A DNA stretch of 35,378 nt from Verrucomicrobiota bacterium (GCA_025363395.1 JANYDX010000176.1:1-35378), one strand, 5' to 3'; counted from the stretch's first letter, positions 9,571 to 18,757 are shown. Numbers and translations are program-made. The notes: a model not told the origin generated them from the sequence alone.

Positions 9571-9924
9571 ATGAAAAACACCCCGCTCTCCACAGTTAAG
9601 ACCAAGCCAAAGTCCGGTGAAATCACGGACAAGATCACGGCCGCTAGGAAACGGTCTGATGCAGCCAAAAAAATGGCGCAGATCGCGAAGGCTGATTTCA
9701 AGCGCGTCCGCAAAACTTTCAAACAGGCAAAAAAGGCGGCAAAAGCTGCCCGACGTGAACTCAAGGAATTGAAAAAGGCACTCGCTGCCGCCAAGGCCGC
9801 GGTTAGCCGCCGAAAAGCGTCGGCGAAAACCCGGAAGCAGCAGCGCTCCCGCAAGGTGATTCCGGTCATTGCGCCGATTGCGGAACTGGCAGTGTCTGCT
9901 GCCGTATCGCCGGAAGTGAATTGA
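9571..9924 (+). CDS. Lysine/alanine-rich histone-H1-like or coiled-coil small basic protein
   Basis: MKNTPLSTVKTKPKSGEITDKITAARKRSDAAKK... KQAKKAAKAARRELKELKKALAAAKAAVSRRKASAKTRKQQRSRK; internal ATG at 9571 preferred over 9346. Confidence 0.6.
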   Translation: MKNTPLSTVKTKPKSGEITDKITAARKRSDAAKKMAQIAKADFKRVRKTFKQAKKAAKAARRELKELKKALAAAKAAVSRRKASAKTRKQQRSRKVIPVIAPIAELAVSAAVSPEVN

Positions 9925-10156
9925 GCGAGACTCGGAATGCGGATTGAAGCTTAAGCGCGCGGATCGGTTTCGTTTCGCAGGAAGGCAGGCCTGACTTTTG
10001 CAGAATTATCGGTGCAGGTTTTCGGTGGCAAAGCACGCGCGCGGTTTTTGCGTGGAGGGGGCTGCCATTGGGCCGTCACCTCCATTTAACTGGCCCGTAA
10101 CAAAAGCGATTCGATTGGGATGGTGCTCAGGGGAGAATTCTCGTTCTCCTCAACTC

Positions 10157-12313
10157 ATGACCCGCCCCATTTTCTTTCCCAATCTTGCTCTGCGGAGCCG
10201 GATCTTCCCGGTTGCTGCGTTGCTTGCGCTCATGGTGCAGCCGGTTTATGCCACTTCGTTTACGGTGAGCAGCGGCACTGATTCATCAGCGAAAACGCTG
10301 GGCACCGGGGCAGGACAAACCGGGGTCGTGAACAGTGGGGCCACGCTTTCTGTCAGCGGCGGCACCGACGCAGTGACGATCTCCGGTGACAACGCGACCC
10401 TCACCAATAGCGGGAACATCATCCAGACCGGCACCGGACGGGTGATTCGCGATAATACGGGCAAGGCGGGTTTGACGGTGACCAATAATGCCGGGGCACT
10501 GATGCAATCAGCGGATTCGGATGTCATCCAGCTGAACAAAACGCCCGCGAGTGTGACTTTGAATAATTATGGAACGATGACTTCGCTCAATGCCTCGAAG
10601 GGTGGATCACAGGCGGTTGATTTTACCGCGATTTTGTCGGGCGCTAACATCATCAATAATTTTTCCACGGGTCTCATGCAAGCGTCCGAAGCCGATGCGG
10701 TACGTCCAGGGGTGGGCGGCGTGGTAAACAATTATGGTACCATCAAAGCGACCTCCACCTCTGGAAGCAGCAGTGACGGCATCGATGCCCAAACGAATAC
10801 GGCCACCAGCATCACCAATTTTGGAACCAGCCTCATTGAGGGCGCACGCCACGGCATCACGGGTGGCAATGTCCTCATTGCCGTCAACAGCGGTGCCTAC
10901 ACCATGAATGTGACCAACAATTCCGGAGGCTCGATCAGGGGAAATAACGGTGCCGGCCTTAATATCGACGGAATCAACAAGAACGAAGTCGTGACGGTGA
11001 TCAATGGCGGCGCCATTACCGGCAACGGTGTGACCGGCGACGGTGATGGCGTCGATGTCGATGGCCTCATCAACCTCACGAACACCGGCATTATCCGGTC
11101 GGTTAACTCATTCAGCTCCTCGACACCCGCGCAGAGCGAGGGTGTCACCGTGGGCGGAGGGACCATCGTTAATTCCGGCACCATCGAGGGTTTGGTTGCG
11201 GCCGGAAATAATAACGCGGTCGGTCGCGGAATTACCATTGCGGGCATAGATACCAGCGGCACGCCGGAGCCCATTTATGCCGCCACCACGATTACGAATC
11301 AATCGGGCGGTCTGATTCGCGGGCAGTCGGATTCCGGGATTGCGGTGGGCGGTGCGGCCAGTGGTTTTACCGTCACGATCAACAACGAGGCCGGCGCCAC
11401 GATTCGAGGCGGAGGTGTTACCAATGCCGCGATCCTCACCGGTGCGGACAACGACACGATTAATAACGCGGGCATCATCGACGGACTGGCCAGTGGCAAA
11501 GCAATCGATCTCGGCGCCGGCAATGATGCGCTCAACATCATCGGTGGCTCGGCCAGCATTGTGGGGAATATTTCCGGCGGGACGGGCACGAATGCATTGA
11601 CCATTGATCCCGGCACTGGCGGCACCTTCAGCTACAATGGCGCGATTTCGAATTTCACCAGCGCGCAAATCAAGAGCGGAACCGTGAAACTCTTCGGGGC
11701 CAGTCTCTATTCCGGCACCACCACTATTTCCGGTGGGACACTGTTTGCCCGGAACCTGAGCGGTAGTGCAACGGGCACCGGAGATGTGGTCATTAAGAAT
11801 TTTGGCACGCTGGCGGGCGATGGCCGAATCAGCGGCAACGTGAACGTGGAGGCCGGCGGTTTCATCACTCCGGGGGATGGCGTTGGTTCACTTTTAATCG
11901 GGGGAAATTTGAACTTGGTTGATTCCTCCCGGTTTCTATTCGAGCTCGGCTCGAATGCAGCCTCTTCGGATCAGCTGACGATTGGTGGTGCGTTGATTTT
12001 TTCCGGGTCGGGCCAATCGATCTTCGATTTTTCGAACAATGGCATCGGGCTCGGTACTTACCGCCTGCTTAATTTTGGCAGTGCCGCCGGCGTTAATCTC
12101 GCAAATTTTGTGATCGGCACCCACGACGGATTTTCCGGCAATTTGGTGATGGATGGGACTTCCTTGTCGCTCGAGGTGACGGCGATTCCCGAGCCCTCCA
12201 CCAGTGCAGTGCTTTTGAGCGGGATTATATTTTGCGGCGTGCTCGGTTTGCGCACAAGGCGCGGCAAGATCGGCGTTTTGAAAAACCAGGCCCAAGCTTC
12301 CCGGTCATTTTAG
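10157..12313 (+). CDS. PEP-CTERM protein with autotransporter-passenger-like beta-helix repeats
   Basis: Signal peptide (FPVAALLALMVQPVYATS), repeated N/G/T-rich beta-helix segments, segment SGTVKLFGASLYSGTTTISGGTLFARN resembling autotransporter-associated beta-strand repeats, and C-terminal AIPEPSTSAVLLSGIIFCGVLGLRTRRGK. Confidence 0.85.
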   Translation: MTRPIFFPNLALRSRIFPVAALLALMVQPVYATSFTVSSGTDSSAKTLGTGAGQTGVVNSGATLSVSGGTDAVTISGDNATLTNSGNIIQTGTGRVIRDNTGKAGLTVTNNAGALMQSADSDVIQLNKTPASVTLNNYGTMTSLNASKGGSQAVDFTAILSGANIINNFSTGLMQASEADAVRPGVGGVVNNYGTIKATSTSGSSSDGIDAQTNTATSITNFGTSLIEGARHGITGGNVLIAVNSGAYTMNVTNNSGGSIRGNNGAGLNIDGINKNEVVTVINGGAITGNGVTGDGDGVDVDGLINLTNTGIIRSVNSFSSSTPAQSEGVTVGGGTIVNSGTIEGLVAAGNNNAVGRGITIAGIDTSGTPEPIYAATTITNQSGGLIRGQSDSGIAVGGAASGFTVTINNEAGATIRGGGVTNAAILTGADNDTINNAGIIDGLASGKAIDLGAGNDALNIIGGSASIVGNISGGTGTNALTIDPGTGGTFSYNGAISNFTSAQIKSGTVKLFGASLYSGTTTISGGTLFARNLSGSATGTGDVVIKNFGTLAGDGRISGNVNVEAGGFITPGDGVGSLLIGGNLNLVDSSRFLFELGSNAASSDQLTIGGALIFSGSGQSIFDFSNNGIGLGTYRLLNFGSAAGVNLANFVIGTHDGFSGNLVMDGTSLSLEVTAIPEPSTSAVLLSGIIFCGVLGLRTRRGKIGVLKNQAQASRSF

Positions 12314-12423
12314 CCTGCAGTGGAGGCTCTTTGAGTTGGGCCGGGGAAACGCGAGCCGAATAGACAGCGGAATTCGCGACGAGCCGGTTGAGACTTCAGG
12401 CCACCTTGAAGCCGCGTGATCTC

Positions 12424-12945
12424 TCAAGGCGTGCCGGCTACGGCGGTGAATTGCGGGGCAATGCTGGCGTGACCAGCCCCTTCGTCTCTCGCTGACGTGT
12501 AGAATATCGTGCAAACCCGGCCGAGAAAATTGCCTGCCGAAACGGTCTCGCGATCAATGGCGGTATTGTTGTCGCCCAATACGAACCATCGGTCGCCATG
12601 CTTTTCGTAGAGCCGGTGAATCACGGGCAGTCCGGCGGCGTTGCGGTAAATTACAATATCACCCCGCTTTAATTTCTCCAAAGTGACTTTTTCGACCGTC
12701 ACGATGCTCCCGGCATCGAGGGTCGGAAGCATGCTGCCGGAGGGCGCAATGGCATACACTCGGCCACCGATGCTGGTCGCGACTTGCTTCGCCAAGCTGA
12801 TCGCAGTGTCACGTGACACCGTGGAATGCGGTGCGGTGCCGCTTAAGCTGGAACTTGAGGTGCAACCACTCAGGCCCATGCCCAGCAACGCGGTGCCCAG
12901 TGATACCATGAACCTTTGATAAGCATGCGCGGTGGAATCCATTCC
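12424..12945 (-). CDS. S26-family signal peptidase-like protein, probable lipoprotein
   Basis: Ser motif SGSMLPTL, then LKRGDIVIYRN, PVIHRLYEKHGDRWFVLGDNNTAID (His-containing, ER/SipW-type layout). N-terminus MVSLGTALLGMGLSGCTSS has a lipobox. ORF is open to 13035; ATG at 12945 preferred. Confidence 0.75.
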   Translation of the reverse strand, partial: GMDSTAHAYQRFMVSLGTALLGMGLSGCTSSSSLSGTAPHSTVSRDTAISLAKQVATSIGGRVYAIAPSGSMLPTLDAGSIVTVEKVTLEKLKRGDIVIYRNAAGLPVIHRLYEKHGDRWFVLGDNNTAIDRETVSAGNFLGRVCTIFYTSARDEGAGHASIAPQFTAVAGTP

Positions 12946-13295
12946 ACTTACTGGAATCGGAGTGCCTGCCGGCACCTTGAGTTTTAATTGCGGCCCATGG
13001 CACGATTTAACATGCGACAACGCATTAACCGTCATTAGAGAAGACAGAATCGCACGGTCCCGAAGACCTCAGCTTTGAGGGTGCGCTATTTCTGCTTGCC
13101 GTTGACTTTAACGCGGGCGTAGTACTTTGCGTTCTGACGATTGCGAAGAGGTTCGTGACGTTTGTTCTTTCCCACTCCTTGTTCACATTTTAGCCGAATC
13201 CGGGCTTAAAATGAGAAAAAGCGGCGTAGGAAAAATAAACCCACGAAAGACCTCTCTTTCGTTAGTAGTTATTGATAAATTGTATAGAATTTTTT

Positions 13296-13380
13296 GCCCG
13301 GGTGGTGGAATTGGTAGACACGCAGGTCTCAGAAGCCTGTGCCTAAAAGCATGACGGTTCGAGTCCGTCCTCGGGCACCA
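13296..13380 (+). tRNA. tRNA-Leu (anticodon CAG)
   Basis: 85 nt with encoded CCA; acceptor GCCCGGG/CTCGGGC, anticodon stem CAGGT/GCCTG with loop CTCAGAA (CAG at 13330-13332), long variable arm, T-arm GACGGTTCGAGTCCGTC. Confidence 0.97.
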
Positions 13381-13387
13381 TTTAATC

Positions 13388-13420
13388 AAGCCGCTCACTT
13401 CAACGGTGAGCGGCTTTTTT
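13388..13420 (+). terminator. Rho-independent terminator after tRNA-Leu
   Basis: Perfect 11-bp stem AAGCCGCTCAC / GTGAGCGGCTT, 7-nt loop, followed by a T run. Confidence 0.92.
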
Positions 13421-13539
13421 CTGCCGGTTGACTGGGCGAATTGACTACTGACTGGCAATCACGCCGGGCGAATGAGCCGTTCGCCTGTGGATGTCGCTTT
13501 GAGCCGGCCTGTCCTTACAAGGAAGCTCTGGCCGGTCGC

Positions 13540-14061
13540 CTAGCGCGCCCGCCGACGTTTTACGTTTCGAGCGGTCTGAGGTTTCTTTTTCGCTCCGACC
13601 TGGACGGCTTGTTCGAGGAGGATGGTGCGGGAGCGCGCCATGAAATCGAGGATCAACGCCAGTTCGGTGTCACTGTAGGAACCAGACAGCTGCCCCATCG
13701 CAGTGATCAATGAACCAAAAACCGCCTGCACTTCCTTCGCCTTTTTAGGATGGTGGATCGGGGTCAGGATTACGCGACGTTTGTCCGCTGGATCCTGGAT
13801 GCGCTTGACCCAGCCGGCTTGGGCCAGCCGGTCAACAATGCCCGTGATCGCACCAGAAGTCAGCCCGGTGATTTCGGCGAGCTTGCCGGCGGTCATCGGT
13901 CCCGAGCGCATCAGGATGTCGGCGTATTTATGGTCGCCCGCATTCAACCCCAGCCGCCGGGAGACGGCGTGGTGGAAAACCACTACGGCCGTGCTGTATT
14001 GCCGGCCTTCGTGGTTGAGGGCGTGGATTAAAGCGGCGTGCTTGGTGGCGACTGGCGGCAT
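13540..14061 (-). CDS. MarR-family transcriptional regulator
   Basis: wHTH MRSGPMTAGKLAEITGLTSGAITGIVDRLAQAGWVKRIQDPADKRRVILTP. Confidence 0.9.
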   Translation of the reverse strand: MPPVATKHAALIHALNHEGRQYSTAVVVFHHAVSRRLGLNAGDHKYADILMRSGPMTAGKLAEITGLTSGAITGIVDRLAQAGWVKRIQDPADKRRVILTPIHHPKKAKEVQAVFGSLITAMGQLSGSYSDTELALILDFMARSRTILLEQAVQVGAKKKPQTARNVKRRRAR

Positions 14062-14086
14062 TTTCTTGCTTTACGCGGGGTGATTA

Positions 14087-14101
14087 TCTTAGTCACTAAG
14101 A
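14087..14101. promoter_or_regulatory. Candidate MarR operator in the divergent intergenic region
   Basis: Perfect inverted repeat TCTTAGT-C-ACTAAGA between marR (-) and the efflux adaptor gene (+). Confidence 0.65.
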
Positions 14102-14146
14102 CAAACCACGGATGAGTTTCAAGACTACAGTGCCGGCCCCACGCTC

Positions 14147-15361
14147 ATGAGTCACGACAAGCAGACTCTCGACCAGTTGAAGATCCAGCGACCGACCACG
14201 CAGCCGCGGAGCAATGTGGCTGGACGGCTGGGCTGGGCTCTGGTGGTTCTCGCGGTTCTCGCCGTGGCAATTTGGTTTTTCCTGCGCCCCAAGGCCGTGG
14301 AGGTTCGCACCGCCATTGCCCAGGCCGTCAAAACGGAAGGCCCGCGGACTCTGCTCAATGCCTCCGGTTACGTGACGGCACGGCGGCAGGCGACGGTGTC
14401 ATCCAAGGCGACCGGGCGCGTGCTCGACGTGCTGGTGGAAGAAGGCCTGAAGGTCGAGGAGGGCCAGGTGCTCGCGCACATCGACGCCTCCAATGTCGAG
14501 GCCAGCCTCAATCTTGCGCGGGCGCAGCTGGAGTCGGCCCGCAGTGGGCTCGGCGAAACCAAGGCCAATCTCGATCTCGCGGAAAAAGCCCTCTTGCGCA
14601 CCCAAAAGATCGCCGATGTGCAGGGCGTCAGCCTGGCCGATGTGGATCGTGCGTTTGCCGATGCGGCGATGTTGCGCGCGCGTCTCGCGCGTCAGGACGC
14701 GGACCTCAAGGTGGCGAATGAACAGGTGTCTATTTGGAAGCAGCAGCTCGACGACACCATCATCCGCGCGCCTTTCACCGGAGTGGTGATTTCCAAAAAC
14801 GCGCAGCCGGGCGAAATGATTTCACCGATGTCCTCGGGAGGATTTACCCGCACAGGCATTTGCACCGTCGTCGACATGAGTTCGCTCGAGGTGGAGGTCG
14901 ACGTCAACGAGAGCTACATCAATCGCGTCTCGGCGGGACAGCCGGTCGCTGTCACCCTCGATTCCTATCCCGACTGGCGCATTCCCTCGAAGGTCATCGC
15001 GATCATTCCCACCGCCGACCGCCAGAAAGCGACGGTCCGTGTGCGCGTCGGATTTGAAGCGCTTGATCCGCGGATTCTTCCGGACATGGGACTCAAGGTG
15101 GCGTTTCAAGGCGCGATGGAAGCCCGGACGCAGCCGGCGCATTTCATCTCCGTGCCCAAGAGCGCGGTCCGCCGTATCGACGGAAAGGACATTGTCTGGC
15201 TGGTGCGCGATGATCGTATCGAGCGCCGGGCTGTGACCGTGGATTCTACTTTGGGTGATCAGGTGTCGCTGGCCGCCGGACTTGACGGTGGGGAGCGCAT
15301 CGTCGTGGAAGGGCCGGAAAATCTTAATGAAGGCGCAAAAGTAACGGAGATAAAAACATGA
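14147..15361 (+). CDS. Periplasmic adaptor subunit of an efflux pump (HlyD/MacA type)
   Basis: N-terminal TM helix, biotinyl-lipoyl-like GRVLDVLVEEGLKVEEGQVLAHID, coiled-coil hairpin, IIRAPFTGVVISKNAQPGEMISPMS. Confidence 0.92.
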   Translation: MSHDKQTLDQLKIQRPTTQPRSNVAGRLGWALVVLAVLAVAIWFFLRPKAVEVRTAIAQAVKTEGPRTLLNASGYVTARRQATVSSKATGRVLDVLVEEGLKVEEGQVLAHIDASNVEASLNLARAQLESARSGLGETKANLDLAEKALLRTQKIADVQGVSLADVDRAFADAAMLRARLARQDADLKVANEQVSIWKQQLDDTIIRAPFTGVVISKNAQPGEMISPMSSGGFTRTGICTVVDMSSLEVEVDVNESYINRVSAGQPVAVTLDSYPDWRIPSKVIAIIPTADRQKATVRVRVGFEALDPRILPDMGLKVAFQGAMEARTQPAHFISVPKSAVRRIDGKDIVWLVRDDRIERRAVTVDSTLGDQVSLAAGLDGGERIVVEGPENLNEGAKVTEIKT

Positions 15362-16056
15362 GTTCAAATGGTGAAGTCCTCGTCCGCATCAAGGAGGTCG
15401 ATAAAGTTTTCCGCCGCGGCTCGGAAGACATCAATGTGTTGACGGGCCTCAACCTCGAGGTCGCGAAAGGCGAGTTCCTCGCGCTGATGGGTCCGTCCGG
15501 TTCGGGCAAGTCCACGCTGCTCAACCTGATTGGCGGCTTGGACCGCGCTTCCCGCGGCGTCGTCGAGATTGGCGGCGAGCGCGTTGACCAGATGTCGGAC
15601 CGCGACCTCGCCGGCTGGCGCGCGCGGCACATTGGATTTGTCTTCCAGTTCTACAACCTGCTGCCGGTGCTCAACGCGGAGCGCAATGTCGAGCTGCCCC
15701 TCCTGCTCACCCACCTGGCCAAGGCCGAGCGCCACAAACATGTCGATACCGCCCTCAACGTCGTCGGGCTCGCCCATCGCACGAAGGCCTATCCGCGCAC
15801 CCTTTCGGGCGGCGAACAGCAACGGGTCGGCATCGCCCGCGCCATCGTGACCGATCCGACCATCCTGCTTTGCGACGAGCCCACCGGGGATCTCGACCGC
15901 AAATCGGGTGATGAAATTCTTTCGCTGCTGCAGGCGCTGAACCGCGACCAGGGCAAAACCATCATCATGGTCACGCACGATCCGCATGCCTCGCATCGTG
16001 CGAGCCGGACGGTCTATCTCAACAAGGGTCAGCTTTTCGCGGAGGCTCCGGAATGA
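15358..16056 (+). CDS. ABC transporter ATP-binding protein (MacB/LolD type)
   Basis: Walker A GPSGSGKST, signature LSGGEQQRVGIARAI, Walker B ILLCDEPTGDLD, H-loop VTHD. Confidence 0.95.
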   Translation: MSSNGEVLVRIKEVDKVFRRGSEDINVLTGLNLEVAKGEFLALMGPSGSGKSTLLNLIGGLDRASRGVVEIGGERVDQMSDRDLAGWRARHIGFVFQFYNLLPVLNAERNVELPLLLTHLAKAERHKHVDTALNVVGLAHRTKAYPRTLSGGEQQRVGIARAIVTDPTILLCDEPTGDLDRKSGDEILSLLQALNRDQGKTIIMVTHDPHASHRASRTVYLNKGQLFAEAPE

Positions 16057-17207
16057 AATTCCTGTCGCTCGTCCTCAGCAATCTGATGCGGAAAAAGCTC
16101 CGCACGATCCTGACGATGCTCTCGATCGGGATCGCGTTTGTGCTCTATTCGTTTCTCGGCGCGGTCAAGCAGGCCCTGGTCGGCGGCGTGGCGCTCGCGG
16201 GCAAGGACCGGATCGTGGTGCGGCACAAGGTTTCGATCATCCAGAATATTCCCATCGCCTATGAAGAGCGAATCCGCCGCATTTCGGGCGTGGCGGAGCT
16301 GGTGCATTTCTCCTGGTTCAACGGCATCTATCAGGATCCCAAGAATTTTTTCCCCAGTTATCCCACCGACCCCGAGGCCTGTCTTTCAATTTATCCGGAG
16401 ATTCTGATTTCGCCGGAGGTCAGGCAGGCTTGGCTCTCGACCCGCACCGGCGCGATCGTGGGGCGCGCGACGGCTGATCGCTTTGGCTGGAAGGTTGGCC
16501 AGCGCATTCCCCTCAACTCGCCCATCTGGCCGCGCGCGGACAACGCCGTGTGGGAATTTGACCTCGTGGGGATCTACGATGGGAAAAAAGGCTTCGACAC
16601 CTCCGGCTTTTACTTTCGTTACGACTACTTCGACGAGGCGCGCCGGTGGGGCCAGGGCTCCATTGGCTGGTACGTCGTGCGCGTGTCGGACGCCACCAAG
16701 ACCGCCGGCATCGCCAAGGCGATCGACGAGGAATTTGCCAACTCCGCAGCTGAAACCAAGGCCGAGCCCGAGGGCGTGTTTATGCAGTCGTTCGCCCAGC
16801 AGGTCGGTGACATCGGCACCATCCTGCTCGGCATCCTGAGTGCCGTGTTCTTCACGATCCTCCTCGTCGCGGGCAATACCATGGCCCAAGGGGTGCGTGA
16901 ACGCACCGCGGAACTCGGCGTGCTCAAGGCGCTGGGCTTCGGTGATGGTCTGGTGTTGGGCGTCGTGCTCGCCGAGTCGATGTCGATCGCGCTCATCGGT
17001 GGCTTGCTTGGACTTCTGCTCGGCGCCGGACTTGTCACGGGCATGGCGCCCGCAATGGCCGCGATGCTGCCGAATTTCTATTTGCCCACCGGCAATCTCG
17101 TCGTGGGTGCGGTCCTGACTCTCCTCCTGGGGTTTGTCGCCGGAATTTTACCGGCCATGCAAGCCGGCCGGCTGCGCATTGCCGAGGCGTTGCGGCGCAG
17201 CGCCTGA
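16053..17207 (+). CDS. ABC transporter permease (FtsX/MacB type)
   Basis: N-terminal TM, large periplasmic segment, three C-terminal TMs with FtsX-like ERTAELGVLKALGFGDGLVLGVVLAES. Overlaps the ATPase stop. Confidence 0.92.
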   Translation: MKFLSLVLSNLMRKKLRTILTMLSIGIAFVLYSFLGAVKQALVGGVALAGKDRIVVRHKVSIIQNIPIAYEERIRRISGVAELVHFSWFNGIYQDPKNFFPSYPTDPEACLSIYPEILISPEVRQAWLSTRTGAIVGRATADRFGWKVGQRIPLNSPIWPRADNAVWEFDLVGIYDGKKGFDTSGFYFRYDYFDEARRWGQGSIGWYVVRVSDATKTAGIAKAIDEEFANSAAETKAEPEGVFMQSFAQQVGDIGTILLGILSAVFFTILLVAGNTMAQGVRERTAELGVLKALGFGDGLVLGVVLAESMSIALIGGLLGLLLGAGLVTGMAPAMAAMLPNFYLPTGNLVVGAVLTLLLGFVAGILPAMQAGRLRIAEALRRSA

Positions 17208-17245
17208 ACCGGTAAACACACCAATCCAACCGGACACCAATCATC

Positions 17246-18442
17246 ATGAGCTCCGCCTCCAACTGGTTATCCCAGGTTTTCTCTGTCACCTCGTTCGGCA
17301 TCCGCACTCTGCCCGAGCGCAAGGGCTCGGCCCTCACCACCGCCATCGGCATCGCCGGCGTGACGGTGGTTTTTGTGGGCGTGATGTCCATCGCGGTCGG
17401 CCTCCGCAGTACGCTGATGTCCTCGGGGCGCGACGATGTCGCGTTCGTCACGCGGCGCGGGGCCGACAGTGAAATGACCAGCATTCTGACGCGGGATGAT
17501 TCGCGGATCGTCGGTGACGTGGCGGGCATCGCGCGCAACGACAAGGGCCCGTTGTTGTCGTCGGAGCTGTTTGTCATTATCAATCTGCCTAAACGATCGA
17601 CCGGCTCGGATGCCAATGTGCCGTTGCGAGGGGTCGAGGGCCCGGCTTCCGAGGTCAGGGGCAACGTGAAGATTGTGGCCGGTCGCCAGATCGAGCCCGG
17701 TCGTACCGAGCTGATCGTCGGAGCGGGGGCCGCGCGCGAATTTTCCGGCCTGGAGATCGGCCGGAAGATCCGGGTCGGGAAAAACGACTGGGACATTGTC
17801 GGCATTTTCACGGCGGAAGGCGGCGTGGCCGAATCGGAGATCTGGACGGACGCGGCGGTGCTGCAGGGAGCCTATCAGCGCGGGACTTCCTATCAATCCG
17901 TGCAGGCCCGGCTGGTGTCGGCGGACAAGTTTGATGCGTTCAAGGACGCGCTGACGGCCAATCCGCAGCTCACCGTCGATGTGGTGCGTCAGAAGGATTT
18001 TTTCGCGAAGCAATCCGCCAACGTCGGCCTCATTGCCACCATCGGTGTTTTTATTGCCGCGATGATGTCGCTCGGCGCGCTCTTTGGTGCAGTCAACACC
18101 ATGTACAGCGCGGTCGCGGCGCGCGGACGGGAGATTGCCACGCTGCGCGCCTTGGGCTTCGGGGCGAGCCCGGTGATTATTTCGGTGCTCGTCGAATCGC
18201 TCTTTGTCGCGCTGCTCGGCGGGGTGATCGGCGCGGCGGCGGCATTTATCGCCTTCGATGGAATGACCACCTCGACCATGAATTTCCAAACGTTCAGCCA
18301 GGTGGCCTTTGCGTTCCGCGTGACCCCGTGGTTGTTGGGGCTGGCCATCGGCATCGCGTTGCTCATCGGATTTATCGGCGGTTTGTTTCCGGCCCTCGCT
18401 GCGGCCAGGGCGCCGATTGCGATCTCATTGCGCGAGACCTGA
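17246..18442 (+). CDS. ABC transporter permease (FtsX/MacB type), second copy
   Basis: Same architecture: AARGREIATLRALGFGASPVIISVLVESLFVALLGGVIG; C-terminal FPALAAARAPIAISLRET. Confidence 0.92.
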   Translation: MSSASNWLSQVFSVTSFGIRTLPERKGSALTTAIGIAGVTVVFVGVMSIAVGLRSTLMSSGRDDVAFVTRRGADSEMTSILTRDDSRIVGDVAGIARNDKGPLLSSELFVIINLPKRSTGSDANVPLRGVEGPASEVRGNVKIVAGRQIEPGRTELIVGAGAAREFSGLEIGRKIRVGKNDWDIVGIFTAEGGVAESEIWTDAAVLQGAYQRGTSYQSVQARLVSADKFDAFKDALTANPQLTVDVVRQKDFFAKQSANVGLIATIGVFIAAMMSLGALFGAVNTMYSAVAARGREIATLRALGFGASPVIISVLVESLFVALLGGVIGAAAAFIAFDGMTTSTMNFQTFSQVAFAFRVTPWLLGLAIGIALLIGFIGGLFPALAAARAPIAISLRET

Positions 18443-18534
18443 TCCTGTGGAGTCCAAGGGCGGGGTGTTCCAGTTTTTTTTGGCCTGATGGAATTTGACG
18501 AACGCCTGCGATGCACCACGTTGGTTGCGTTGCG

Positions 18535-18714
18535 ATGAACGAATCGATCTCCATTGAATGTCCACATTGCGGGGAATCCTTTTCCCTCGCACTGGATGTG
18601 AGTGAAGGCAGCGCGGAGTTTATCGTCGACTGCGAGGTATGCTGCCGCCCCATGACCGTGGCGGTAAGGATAAATGACGGGGAAATCGAAGGAATCGAAG
18701 TGGTCGAAGCCTGA
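18535..18714 (+). CDS. CPXCG-motif cysteine-rich small protein
   Basis: MNESISIECPHCGESFSLALDVSEGSAEFIVDCEVCCRPMTVAVRINDGEIEGIEV; CPHCG...CEVCC zinc-ribbon-like. Confidence 0.85.
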   Translation: MNESISIECPHCGESFSLALDVSEGSAEFIVDCEVCCRPMTVAVRINDGEIEGIEVVEA

Positions 18715-18757
18715 CCGGACGCCCACAACCGAAACCCGCATCGCTTTCATTTATCGA

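Noticed and set aside
10132-10149. GGAGAA-ttctcg-TTCTCC hairpin just before the ATG at 10157, considered as an RNA thermometer
   Set aside because: The purine stretch is about 20 nt from the start codon, too far for an SD, and the stem is short; no independent support.
13183-13458. 91-aa minus-strand ORF containing PRTDSNRHAFRHRLLRPACLPIPPPG
   Set aside because: This is the translation of the antisense strand of tRNA-Leu, a well-known spurious annotation.
17267-18289. 340-aa minus-strand ORF
   Set aside because: Antisense to the second FtsX-type permease; shadow ORF.
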